64,000 nucleotides of DNA from Chthoniobacterales bacterium (GTDB lineage Bacteria; Verrucomicrobiota; Verrucomicrobiia; Chthoniobacterales; UBA10450): assembly GCA_003244145.1 (NCBI GenBank), contig QHBM01000013.1, positions 1-64,000 of the forward strand, given 5' to 3'. Positions 17,283 to 29,000 of this stretch are shown one piece after another. Position numbers and translations under genes: made by a program. Each line of letters opens with the position of its first letter. Position 1 is the first letter of the stretch. Below the pieces are notes generated by a model. That model worked only from the letters and a program-made list of their open reading frames with translations. It was not told where the DNA came from and ran no database searches.

Positions 17283-18608
17283 ATGGCAACAAAACGCACG
17301 CGCTCCAAACATTGGCTGAATCAGCAGATGTGGAAGCTCGTCCTCGCGGAGTGGATCGGTCTCTTCCTAGTCGTCATCGCGCTCGTCCTGATTTTTTGTC
17401 TTTTTTTTATCCGGCGAAAAACGCTGGAGTATAAGCTCGATCATACTTTCGCGGTAAGTTCCCCGGAGTTCTTCGGCTCGGCCCTCGCCCTAACGAACCC
17501 AGTGCCGCAGACGGGAAACAAAATCGAGGTCCTGCAGAACGGCGATCAATTCTTTCCCGCCATGCTTACTGCGATTCGATCCGCGAAAAAGACGGTTAAC
17601 TTTGCCGCTTACATTTTTGAATCCGATTCGACGGGCCGGGCGTTCCGCGACGCCCTCTGCGAACGCGCGCGCGCAGGAATCGAAGTGCGCATTTTGCTCG
17701 ATGGCATCGGCTCGGGCTGGGGGCTCGATAATTCCGACGTTCGCATGATGACCGATGCCGGTTGCAAATTCGCCTACTACCATCCGGTGCAATCGTGGCG
17801 GATGGATCGCGCCAATCGCCGATCGCATCGCCGCATGCTCATCATTGATGGCAGGATCGGATTTACCGGCAGCGCGGCGTTTTCAGACAAGTGGAGCGGC
17901 CACGCGCAGGACAAAAATCATTGGCGCGATCTGCACGCGCGTTTAGAAGGCCCGATCGTGGCCGAACTGCAATCCGCTTTCCAGGGGCATTGGGTGAAAA
18001 CATTTGGGGAAGCCTTGACCGGGGCGGGCCAATTTCCGGCCCTTCCCGCCGCTGGCGACCTCAAGGCCCAGATCGTGGAATCGCATTCCTTCTCCGCCGC
18101 GGCGCCGGTGCCGATGGTGCAGGCGGTCGCGTTCGCTGCCGCGGAGAAACGGATCTGGATTACCAATCCTTACTGCACTCCCACCGACGACCAGGTCGAT
18201 CTCCTGGTGAAGGCAGTGCAAAGGAAGGTGGACGTTCGCTTACTCCTCCCTGGTCCGTATAACGATCAACCCATGACTCAATCAGCCGGGCGCACCGCCT
18301 ATGGCAAGCTCCTGGAAGGCGGCGTAAAAATCTTCGAGTACCAACCGACCATGATCCACGCCAAGACCATGGTGATCGATGGGCTCTTCTCTATGCTTGG
18401 ATCATCCAATCTCGACCCGAGGTCCTCGGAGATTAACGAAGAGATCGATGTTGTTATCTACGACGAAGGGTTCAGCCGGATAATGGAGCAAACCTTTGAG
18501 AAGGACCTGGCGCAATCGCATGAGTACACTTTGCAGCAATTCAAGAATCGTTCTGTATGGGAGCGCACGACCGAATGGCTGATGCTGCCGTTTCGCTCGC
18601 AGTTGTAA
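17283..18608 (+). CDS. Phospholipase D / cardiolipin synthase-like protein
   Basis: A 441-residue protein with one N-terminal membrane helix (about residues 20-43) and two phospholipase D half-sites. The first is H182-x-R184-x4-D189 (HRRMLIIDG), with Arg where the standard motif has Lys; the second is standard, H359-x-K361-x4-D366 (HAKTMVIDG), followed by GSSNLDPRS. The fold transfers a phosphatidyl group, as in ClsB-type cardiolipin synthases. The start at 17283 gives the anchor helix; a longer frame from 17226 adds a soluble leader. Confidence 0.88.
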   Translation: MATKRTRSKHWLNQQMWKLVLAEWIGLFLVVIALVLIFCLFFIRRKTLEYKLDHTFAVSSPEFFGSALALTNPVPQTGNKIEVLQNGDQFFPAMLTAIRSAKKTVNFAAYIFESDSTGRAFRDALCERARAGIEVRILLDGIGSGWGLDNSDVRMMTDAGCKFAYYHPVQSWRMDRANRRSHRRMLIIDGRIGFTGSAAFSDKWSGHAQDKNHWRDLHARLEGPIVAELQSAFQGHWVKTFGEALTGAGQFPALPAAGDLKAQIVESHSFSAAAPVPMVQAVAFAAAEKRIWITNPYCTPTDDQVDLLVKAVQRKVDVRLLLPGPYNDQPMTQSAGRTAYGKLLEGGVKIFEYQPTMIHAKTMVIDGLFSMLGSSNLDPRSSEINEEIDVVIYDEGFSRIMEQTFEKDLAQSHEYTLQQFKNRSVWERTTEWLMLPFRSQL

Positions 18609-18617
18609 CAGCCGTGG

Positions 18618-19061
18618 TTATCGATGCGGCGGCAGGATAATACGAAGAACGTCGACTGCTTGCGCAACGCTTAGGTCTGCCGCCGCGGTAGCTACCTCTG
18701 CCGGCACCCAGGCCGGAAACTTCGTCAGACTTATCTTGTGGCTGCCTGAAGCAGTGTGAGTCTCACGGATAGCTGCCAGCCTCCTGGTTGGAAAACGATC
18801 GGCTAAGCGCACCAGCGCCGGCCAAAGGCGGCGATGCACGTACGTTACTTTTCCGCCGACGAGACGACAGGTGAGAACATCCGCGGAATCCCGAAGCGCG
18901 CGCGAACATCGAAAGATAATTTTGCTCTTGGGATGCCCCCACCAGCTGCCCCGTAGCGGCGCTCCCGCTATTGTCTCAGCCAGGCTGGGGACCGGTCCCC
19001 GGCCAGACTCAAGCGCAATCCCGCTGCGCTCGACAAAGGCCAGAGCCTGCCTTGCGGTCAT
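18618..19061 (-). CDS. Conserved hypothetical protein
   Basis: A 147-residue soluble protein. It starts MTARQALAFVE and contains SWWGHPKSKIIFR near residue 40 and KISLTKFPAWVP near residue 108; the pattern suggests an alpha/beta domain of unknown function. It follows the membrane protein gene by 16 bp on the same strand, so the two likely form an operon. Function not recognised. Confidence 0.65.
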   Translation of the reverse strand: MTARQALAFVERSGIALESGRGPVPSLAETIAGAPLRGSWWGHPKSKIIFRCSRALRDSADVLTCRLVGGKVTYVHRRLWPALVRLADRFPTRRLAAIRETHTASGSHKISLTKFPAWVPAEVATAAADLSVAQAVDVLRIILPPHR

Positions 19062-19077
19062 ATCCGCCCCTCGAGGA

Positions 19078-19989
19078 TCACGCCTTGACCTTCCCTTCAG
19101 CGCGCTGCTTGATCGCTCGCAGCCACATTCGACGAATGATGTCGCTGCCGGGATGAATAACGCGCCAGTAAATCACGAACCGGCGCAAGGCCGAGCTGTT
19201 GTTCGCGTAAATGCGCGTCTCAGTGGAAATAGTTGATCCACCGTGATCGTCCGGCCTGACGAGAAAATTCATGGCGGCGAGCGCCACGCCGGGCGGGAGC
19301 GTCCTCCGGAATAGCTCGGGCGTCAGGCCTCCTGATAGAGCACGCGTTCCGCGAGGAGCGGCGATAACAGTGCCAATGACTATCTCCCGCGGCGCTTCTT
19401 CGGCCAGAAGCACGAACGTTGTCTGCGTCGCAACGTCGAGCAGCGGTTTTTGCGCTGGTGGGTTCATAATGCTCTCCGGCCCCGTCTGGTAACAACTCCG
19501 GATGGCGATCAAAGTTCGAAAGAGGAAAATCTCGTCAGCGCGCACAGCGTGGATCGCGGCAAAGACAGCTTCAGGCGGGGCCGCGATATGAATGACGTGC
19601 CGCTCTCCGATTTGCCAGCGAGGCATCCAGTCATCAATCCTGGCGACAGGCGCGGACACCTTCTCCGCGCCGGTTGGGAGTAAGAGCGCAAGGATTAAGA
19701 GAAGCAGGCCGGCCGCGATACCTATTGCCGCTACGCGCCGAGTCTCAACGAAGAGAAACCCTATCGGCCGGATAAGCGACAGCAACCCGGCCAGGGTCAG
19801 GACAAGGCCGAAGTAAACCAGAAAAGAGTCCAGCATGTTCCCGGCGGCAAACTCCAGGAACACTCCGACCCCGACAGCTATTACCGCGATTCGTCTCGTC
19901 CTCAGCCCAAGCCATCGCATCGGTTTGATAACCGAAACCAAACCGGCGCTGATAAGAACAAAGCCGAGATAAATCAGAGCCGATTCCAC
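19078..19989 (-). CDS. Membrane protein with duplicated N-terminal helices and a soluble C-terminal domain
   Basis: A 303-residue protein. The N-terminal third holds two copies of a helix-pair unit, beginning LIYLGFVLISAGLVSVIKPMRWLG and LVYFGLVLTLAGLLSLIRPIGFL, each followed by an Arg-rich loop (LRTRRIAVIAVGV; VETRRVAAIGIAAG), an internal duplication. The C-terminal part (residues 130-303) is soluble with strands and a WxxIHPGS segment, perhaps a START or SRPBCC-like fold, which is inference. It is the first gene of the pair with the protein at 18618. Confidence 0.7.
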   Translation of the reverse strand: MESALIYLGFVLISAGLVSVIKPMRWLGLRTRRIAVIAVGVGVFLEFAAGNMLDSFLVYFGLVLTLAGLLSLIRPIGFLFVETRRVAAIGIAAGLLLLILALLLPTGAEKVSAPVARIDDWMPRWQIGERHVIHIAAPPEAVFAAIHAVRADEIFLFRTLIAIRSCYQTGPESIMNPPAQKPLLDVATQTTFVLLAEEAPREIVIGTVIAAPRGTRALSGGLTPELFRRTLPPGVALAAMNFLVRPDDHGGSTISTETRIYANNSSALRRFVIYWRVIHPGSDIIRRMWLRAIKQRAEGKVKA

Positions 19990-20059
19990 CGGAACTATTC
20001 AGCGCTCTGTGAAAGCGGCAGGCAACCTAATTCCGTAGCCGTTCGTCGATCACCAGAAC

Positions 20060-20083
20060 CGCGTCGTCAAAGCAGGCGACGCG
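20060..20083 (-). terminator. Hairpin downstream of the giant gene, possible terminator
   Basis: A perfect 7 bp stem (CGCGTCG and its complement) with a 10-base loop lies 7 bp past the stop of the giant minus-strand gene. It lacks a following T-tract, so it is at best a weak or Rho-linked end, and could serve both the giant gene and the convergent region. Confidence 0.35.
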
Positions 20084-20090
20084 TCCGGAG

Positions 20091-23000
20091 TTACTTCAAG
20101 TTATAGATCTCGACCAAGGCGACACCGCTGGCGCCGTTCTTGTCGACCAGGATCGCGGTGAATTGTCCCGGCGGCGCGAGCGCCGTGAAGATGCCCGATT
20201 CTTTCGGATTCGATAGCGCCAAGCCAGCGGCCGTCAGGTTCGCTGCCGCCACCGGATCGTCGGTCCAATTGTCGTTCGAGATCATGATCGTTCCGTTGGC
20301 GTTGTGCAGTTCCAGGGTAGGATCGGGCATGACGTTGTTTATCCCGAATTGAGTTAGCGAAGGTCCGAGGCCGCGCACTGCGATCCGGGTGGGGTTGGGA
20401 TTTCCACCCAGGGTAAAGCCGCCGATCATGACGTTGAGGCCGGTCTGGACAAAGCCGCGGGTGCTGATGTTAGCCAACTGCGAGTCGCTCGCCTGATTGT
20501 TGTCGTAGACTTCCACCAGGCCGATACCGGTGTCCGCGACTCCACCAGTCACTGCGCCGGTCAGGATCGCGGTGTAATTTCCGGGCGAGAGCGTGGCTAG
20601 GATGACTGATTCGCGATTGTCGGTCGGCTGGAAGATGGTGCCTTGGATCTGCGGTGCTTGCGGGCTGTTGATCCAGTCGTCGTTCGAGGTGATCAAAGCG
20701 CCATTAGGCCCGTGCAACTCCAGGAACGGATTGTGGAGGACGGCGGCATCTGGCACCCCGTTGTTGACCAGCGATGGTCCCATCCCGCGCAGGACGACTG
20801 CCTTGGGGCTGTTCCCGGTGATGATGAAGCCGCCGATCATGACTTTCTCCCCGGTATCCACCCGCAGCCGGGTGGAGATGTTCAAGGCCTGGGCCGGAGT
20901 CGGCGTAGGTGTGGCCGTTGGGCTAGGTGTAGGGCTCGGACTTGGGCTAGGTGTCGGCGTAGGCGTGGGAGTAGGTGTCGGCGTAGGTGTCGGGGTAGGG
21001 GTCGGCGTAGGCGCGTTGACTATTTGACCACCCGCGAGTGAGCCACTGCTGCCATTGAAGTTAGTGTCCGCCGTGTAGGTCGCGGTAACGGAGTGCGGAC
21101 TGCCGGCTACCGTAAGGCTAGAAGTGCTGGTCTGGGCCTGGCCGCCACTTAAAGTTACAGGAATCGCGGCCCCGCCATCGATGGCGAAGTTAACGGTGCC
21201 GGTGGGAGTTCCCGCACCCGGCGATACTGCGGCGACCGTGGCCGTGAAGGTCACGTTCTGCCCGCTCGCCGATGGGTTAGCTGATGAGGTGACGCTCGTA
21301 GTGGTATTGGCTTTGTTGACCGTCTGAGAGACGCTCGCATTGCTCGTAGTGTAGTTGCTGTCTCCCGAGTAGGTGGCTTTGATCGTATGCGCTGCGCTGA
21401 CACTTAGCGTTGAAATGCTGAACTGAGCCTGGTTGCTACTCAAGGTAACAGGGCTACCGGCGTTGACGCCGTCCACCTGGAACTGGACCATTCCAGTCCG
21501 CGTCGTCGTAGCGGGTGCATTGGCCGCCACGGTGGCCGTGAAGGTGACGCTCTCGCCAAAGACGGTTGGACTCTTCGACGTGGTGAGAGTCGTGGTCGTG
21601 GTGCCTTGCGCTATTGTGACCGATTCCTGGGCCACGCCGCAGGCGCCGGTTACACTGTTGTTATTGGCATCGCCGCTGTAAGTAGCAATCCAGTTGTAGG
21701 TCCCGGCTGCGGTCGGCGAAAAGCTGCCCGAGCCGTAGTTGTTGGCGTTGCCGTTGACCGGGATGGCCGCCGAGGTAAAGACCGCTGTGCCGGCGCAGGT
21801 GGCGTCGTTCGGTCCATAGAGCTTGAAGGTGATCGAGCCTGTCGGGCTAGCCCCGTTGGCGATGCTCGCCACATCGAAGACAGAGCTTCCAAGAGGTCCG
21901 TTCCCGGAAGCTGCCGTGGCTAGGTTGGGAGTTACCTTGGCTACTATCACCGATTCGTTCGCGTCGTTGCACGCTCCGGCTACGCCGTTGTTGTTCGCGT
22001 CCCCGACGTAGGTGGCAATCCAGTGATAAGTCCCGGCTGCTGCCGGCGTGAAATTGCCCGAACCATAAATGTTCGTGCCCGCCGTGACCGCGAAGGGCCC
22101 TGCCGTAAAGATCGCCGCGTTGCCGCAACTATTATCGTTTGGCCCATAAAGCTTGAACGTAATCGTCCCAGTATGGTTGAACCCGCCGCTCAGGGTCGCG
22201 CTGTCGGAGACCGTGCCGCCCACGGGAACCGTGCCCGAAGCGGTGGTCGCCAGACCCGGTGTAGCTTTACTCACGATGACCGACTCGTTGGGTGCGTTGC
22301 AGGCCGTCGTCACGGAAACATTATTAGCGTCGCCGCTATAGCTCGCTTTCCAGTAATAGGTCCCCGGCGCGGTTGCCTGGTAATTACCGGAAGAATAAGG
22401 CCCGGGTCCATTGACCGCGAAGGGCCCCGCAGTAAAGACCAGGTTGCCAGCGCCGCAGGCATTGTCGTTTTTGTAAAGCGTAAACGTGATCGTCCCCGTC
22501 ACGTTGTATCCGCCAGAGATGGTGGCGCTGTCGGAAACGTTGTTCCCCACGGTCGTGGCCGCGGAAGCCGTGGTGGTAACCGTCGGTGTAGCCTGGCTGA
22601 CTACGGTGTTTTCGTTCGCATCATTACAAACTGTCGCTATCGCCGCGTTATTGGGGTCACCGCTGTAGCTCGCGGTCCAGCGGTAGGTGCCAGGCGCGGT
22701 CGGAGTGAAGTTACCTGAGGTGGCGGTGTTACCGCCCGTGAGCGGAACCGTCGAAGTAAAGATCGCCGCGGCGACGCAGGTGTTATCCGCCGGTGCGTAA
22801 ACATTAAACGTCACAGTGCCGGTGGCATTGACTCCGCCACTAAGCGTCGCGGTATCGGTGACAACTGTTCCCACCGTCGTGGCGGCTGTGGAAACCTGGG
22901 TCACCATCCCGGTCGTCGCCGTATTATTCGTGAGCGTGAAGTCGGCGGAACTGTAGCCGGTCGCGCTGGCAAAGACGTGGTAGGTGCCGGCGGTGTTGTT

Positions 23001-26000
23001 GGCGGTGTTGTTGGCGGTAAAGGCCGGCGCCGTGACAATTCCGGACGCATCGCTTAATTGCGCATTGCTTACATTCGTGCCCGTATCGGCAAAGGTGCCG
23101 CTCGCTCCGCTGGCGGGTGCGGTGAAGGTAACCGAAACGCCGCTGATCACGTTTCCAGACTCCGACACGGTGGCTTTCAGTGCCGTCGTAAAATTGGTGC
23201 CGACCGCCGCGCTCTGCGGCGTCCCAGCGGTAGTGGTAATGATGTAGTTCGCCTCGATCGCGCCGATGTCGACTGTCGTGTTAACCACGCGCGCGAAGCC
23301 GACACCGCGTTGATCGACCGGCAGCGGCTCCGCTACGTCCGCATCGTTATCCAGGTCAAAGGTGTCGGCAGGTAACAGAGCATTGCTGCCGTTGTTAATG
23401 GCCGCGCTGCCAAGGGCAGGAAGGTGCGTTTGCGTAGGTCCGCCGTTGTTACCCAAAGCTCCGAGCTGCGGATTCACGTTCAATTGATTGTTGCCGCCGG
23501 TAACGTTCGCACCGGTGATATCGCCGATCAGGCTGAAGTCGGCGTTGACCGAGCCGGCGATGTCATGCGGCGTGGTGGTCGGGCTCCCACCTTTAAAGTT
23601 ACCAGAGACGATCGTGTTCTTCAGGGTAACCGTTCCGCTAAAGGCTCGGATACCTCCCCCGTCCCCAGTAGCATCGTTGTTATTGTCCGAGCGATTGTCG
23701 GATACGGTCACATTCGTCAGCGTCACTGTCGCGTTCGCAGCGGAAGCACTGTTCGTGTTGTAGAGACCGCCGCCATCCCCATTGCTGGTGTTCCCGCTGA
23801 TCGTGGTATCGACGATGTTCGCCGTCGCGACCCCAGAGTTAGCCGAGCCAACGTTGAGAATCCCGCCACCGGCTCCGGCAGAAATGTTCCCGCTAATGGT
23901 GCTAGTCAGGACGTTCAACGTGGCGGTCCCGTAATCGCCATAGTTGTAAATCCCGCCACCGTTTCCGTTCGCGCGGTTACCGCTGAAGGTGCAGTATTTG
24001 ACCGTCGCCGTCGCCGTGCCGCTCAGGTAGCCGCTGTTGAAGATGCCGCCTCCGCCGTCACCAGCAGCGTTACCGCTGAAGACGCAACTGGTGACGGTCA
24101 AGATGCCATGGTCATTAAAGATGCCGCCACCTTCATTGGCTGGGAACACGCCGCTGGCGCTGCCGTTGGCGATGGTGAGGCCAGAAATGTTTGCCGTCGT
24201 TCCGGGCGTGATCTCAAATACGCGGCTGGCATTGTTGCCACTAACCGTAACGACTGAGCCGCCCGGCCCTGTGATCGTCACGTTCTTGTTAATCAATAGC
24301 TCCGCCGACGTGAGCGTGATCGTACCGGTAAGCCCGGCTTGGAAATTAATCGTACCACCTGCGCAAACATCGAGCAGTGCCTGACGCAACGATCCCGCGT
24401 TCGCGTCATTCAGGTTCGTGACCGTGGCTGGATTGGCACAGAGCAGGGTGATGGTCGGGTCGGCCTTGCCACCCACGTTCGGATCATCGGTAAGAACGTC
24501 GGCGGCGAGATTGGTCCCTTTGACCGTTCCCTGGTTGGAGATCTGGGTTGTGTTTGCCGGCACCAGCGGATTCTCGACCTGGACCGAGAAGGTAACGACA
24601 ACCGTCTTCCCGGGTGGAATGTCGCCGATGTTCACGGCCGAACCTGAGTTGAGGTATTGAATCTTCGGATGATCGCTTGCCATGGCCCCTAAGGCATCGC
24701 CCGCCGCAGGAACGCGACGCTCACCCGTCGTCAGGTATCCATACATGACCTTGTCGCGGTCCTTGGCGTCATAAGCATCAGGCAGACCAAGGGCGTGACC
24801 CATCTCGTGCATGATCGCCGTGAGCAGGTCGACGCGACCGGCCGGCGCGCCGGCTGGATTGGTATAGCTGCGAGTAGCTGAGACAGACTTACCAAATCGC
24901 GAGTTATCGGCAGCGGTAGAACTAATGAACCAGCCATTGCCGCCGGCATTCCGGCTGACGCGAATGTGGTTGCCGGCAGTTTCGCCAAGTTTGAGACTTG
25001 GCAGATCGGCTACTTCAAAGCTTAGCCCGCGCAAGGTGGCGATCTGTGCGTTTGTTAATCCTGTAGCTGACCAACGTTCAACTGCAGCAGCGACCGTTGA
25101 GTCGAGTTGCTGTTGGTCGAGCGCGCTGGTGATACCCGAAAACTGACCAGATACGCCGCCAGGAGCGAGCAGTAGTGGGCAGCCCCCGCTGTTGCTGAAT
25201 GCCGGCGAGGTGTTACCGGCGATGACGAGCTGCTTTGCGGATGCTGCATTCTGAGGGGGTGGACCAACGTGATTTGAAACGCCAGGGTTCTGCCCCCGGA
25301 TGTAGTCGGCAACATTGCCGACGGTGTTGGCCGGTCCGGTGGTACTGTCCACAACGCCTGACGGGTCGTCGGCATAATCCGTTGCCGGAGTGAACCCAAC
25401 TATGGCGAACGAGCCGGAGGCCGTGGTTTGCGAGAACACGCGAATGGAACTTTGATGGCTCGTGCCGAGACTCCATGTTCCGGTGATGGTGTTGCCAGAA
25501 ATTTCCAGGCATGTATCCGTCGAGTCGGCCTGAGTACTAGTTCCTGACTCAATTGCGATAGCCGGATTAGCCGCGCCGGCGTTCTGATCCGGGTTGGTGA
25601 TCGTGTTGCCTTTAACAATCCAGGACACAATACTGCTATCGGGCGCGCCCCCGGAAATGATCACTATGCCCGAACCCTCGGGGTCGTGAATCGTGTTGCC
25701 CTGAATCGTCAGCTTGTGCGTGCCGGCGGAGTTATTGGTGATATCAATGCCGTCGCAGCCGGCGATCTGACAAGTCGAATTCGCATTGCCGGCCGTTCCG
25801 GTCGTGTTGTTTTCAATCAGGCCGGTCCATGTCCCCGAGGCGGTAGACCTGTTAACACCGATCTGGTTCGTGGCGCCGGCGTCCGGGTTTACGCCTACCG
25901 TGATGTTCGTGGTGTTATTGCGGACCTTGTAGGTCATGCCACCGGTGTTCGCCCCGGTGATGGAGATGGCTTGGTTACTGTTGGTGATGGTGTTGCCGTT

Positions 26001-29000
26001 GCCCGCGCCGGTGGCCGGTCCAATGTTGGCGATCATGCTGCTCGAGTTGGCCATATCAAGGCGGATGCCCTGAGCGTAGATCCGGTCGACCGTGCAGTTC
26101 GTGATCGTCGGACTCATCGTGGCGGCGTTGTGCGTCGCCAGGAAGAGACCGGAGTTGGCGGTGGTGTTGGAGGGTGTGCTGGCAGTGACGGGGAAGGTCG
26201 TGTTACTGAACGTCGCCGAGTCAACGTTCACCGTCAAAGCGCCGCTGCCGTTCTGCACCTCGAACTGGTCAGAGGCGTTGTCCTTGTAGAGGCCGCCGGA
26301 CACGGTCAGCGTGCCGGTGAGATTCGCGATCTGGACGCCGTCTTCGCCGACCTCGTTGCCGTTGCCGGTAGCGGTCACGTTCGTGAGCGTCAGGTTCGAG
26401 CCGCCGTTTACATCGATGCCGATCTGTTTGCTCCCCGTGGCGGTAACGTTATTGAGCGTTGCAGTTGTGACGGTCAGAAGGCTGATATTGGAGTTGCAGT
26501 TCGTCGGACCGTTCGTGCCGTTGAGCGCGTCACCGCACGTCGTCGCAGCGCCTAGATTGGCCGTTGCGTTGTTCGTGAAGTTCATGTTCTTGAGCGTAAC
26601 GTTGCTCGCACTACGGAAGTCCGCGCCCTTCGCCGAACAATTTTGAATCGTGCCGCCGCTACCAGCAGTCGTCCCCGTGCCGGTAACGCTGAAGGCACCA
26701 GAACCGGTGACGTTGAGCAACATACCGTTAGTCGTGCCGTTGACGTTGATTTTTTGGAAGGTCACGCCGCTGCCGCCTATTGTGGTGTTATCAATGTTCA
26801 CCGCGGCGGCCGACAAAGCAGTCGTTCCGCCGATGGTGTTACCACTGTTTGTAACGTTGACGGTGCCTCCACCGGTGGCAGTGAAGGCTGTGGTGCCGCC
26901 GGTATTCAGGGTCAAAGCTCCGGTCAAGTTGATCGTGCCGCCGCTGTTAGTGGTAAGTGATATCCCACCGTTAGAATTGGTAACCGATCCGGCATAGGTA
27001 ATTGTCGCCGTTGAGCCGCTCACATTGACGGCTGCCGCTGTCGCCCCCGAGGAAGCTCCCGCATTCATCGCCAGGGAGCCGCTCACGTTAGTAAGGAGAA
27101 TGTTATTGACCCCGCCGGTAGAGGAAACGCTATCGAACACCATCGCGACTGGTTGGCGGTTAGTGGTGTTGTTGAACCCGGTAATCTCCACGGCGCTGGC
27201 GGCAAGGGCACTGATGGTGCCGCTGGTCGACGTAACCGTTCCCGGAACCCCGGCAACAGTATTGGAAATTACAAGGGCTTTTTGCCCGCTGTCGGGCGAG
27301 ATATCGAGGTCGGCGAAGGTCACAGCCCCTGCGTTATTAATCAGAGAGACACCTACCCCGCCACTGCCGGTGACGTTTACATTGGCAAAGCTGATGCCGT
27401 TGCTCGCCGCGGCGACGTTAACGAGGATACCGGTCGAACCGCTGTTGTTAATAGTCGTCTGTCCAGTCACCACGGTCCTGCCGCCGCCCCCGACGCCGCC
27501 ATGGGTTAAGCCCTGGCCCCCGCTCTCGCTGATCGTCAACGTCCCGAAAGTAAAGGTATGCGCGCCAGCTGTAACATTCGCCTCCAGCCGCAGGCCCTCC
27601 TGGCCGCCGCCGCCGCCGCTGTTTGCGACGCCCACAGTTCCGATGGTGGTATTGCCGAAGCTCACGTCCACGTCTGAAGCGGTGACGAAGATGCCTTGGA
27701 TGGCAGAGTTGTTGATCGTGGTGCTGCCAAAGGAAACCGTCCCGTGAATGGTATCCAGCTTGAGGCCATGCTGGCCGGCGGCAGTGCTGGTAGATGCCAC
27801 CGAAACAAAGCCGCTGGCGGCCGCGAAGGTTCCATTCACTAGATCCAGCGCCTTGCCCGAGCCGCTCACCTGCACGTCAGGCGACGTGCTGTCGCCGATT
27901 AGAACCGTGCCGAAGGCGGTTCCAATAATCTTGGCCGCAGTCGTGTTGGCCACGTTAAGTCCGCGGATGGTGTTGCCAGTGCCCAAAGTGATGCCGCCGG
28001 TGACGATCGTTGGCCGTGCGGCGGTGTTCATCGCCGGTGGCGCGCCGCTGTCCGCTGGGAAGGTCAGTCCGGTGATATTCGTTGGATTGCTGTTGGCACT
28101 ATCATTAGCCAATGCGCTGGACGCGCCCTGCCCGATCAGTTTCTCGCTCGTCTTCAAAGTAACCGGGCCGGTGTAGTTGGTGGCGGAGCTGTAGAGGAAA
28201 ATATTGTCGCTCGCCGCATCCACACTGGTGACGGCGGCCAGGGTCTTGAACGGGCTGCCGAATCGCCCGTCGCCATTCGACGCTACGCTTGTATCGATAA
28301 ACCAGATACGGCCGGCGCCGATTGGGATCGTGACTGTGGCTTGCGCCGAGCCGAAGCCATTGCTGACACTGTAAACGATGGTGCCGTTGCTGTTGGCCGC
28401 GGCCGCAGTGGCTGGGTTGAAGGTGAACTTGCCGTTGCTCGAAATGGCGCCGTTCCCATTGGTGGCGCTGACAAATGCCGCCGTAATCTGGTCGCCCGTG
28501 TCATTACTCAACACGCTGAACTGCGAGGAGACTGAGGTATCGATGCCTACGTTGCGAATGAGCGTCGTCGGATAAGTCTCGTTATTCGCCCCTGGACGCA
28601 CACCGACTGCGAGAGAGACTGTCGCGGTGCTGCTGGCAGTCGTATTCGTGATCGTGTATTTAAATGAGTCGAGTCCGGTAAACGTGGCGGACGGCGGCGT
28701 GTAGTTGAAAGAGCCGTTGGCCAATACCTTCACGGTCCCACCGGCTGCGCTCGCTCCGTTAGTGTTACTCGCAACCGTTGTCTCAAGTCCCGTAGAAGGT
28801 CCGAAGCTCGATACCGTCGCAGCCGGTTGACCCGGCGTATCGTTGGCCAGGAGGTTCGGGCTGCTACCGCTTGCAATGGAAGTATTGATGGCGATGTGAT
28901 ACGGAATCGAGCCCGGCGAACTGTTGGATGGGATGCCGCCGGTCGGATCGTTCGCCGCGGTCGGACCTTCGTTGACGGTGAGAGTGAAGGACTGTTGCGC

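Noticed and set aside
20880-21020. Possible CRISPR-like regular repeats
   Set aside because: The period is 6 bp without spacers and it encodes Thr-Pro; it is a coding repeat.
22023-22718. Plus-strand frames of 140-290 codons over the giant gene
   Set aside because: They are antisense shadows of repeated Thr/Ala/Gly codons in the 3,230-residue gene and carry no recognisable domains.
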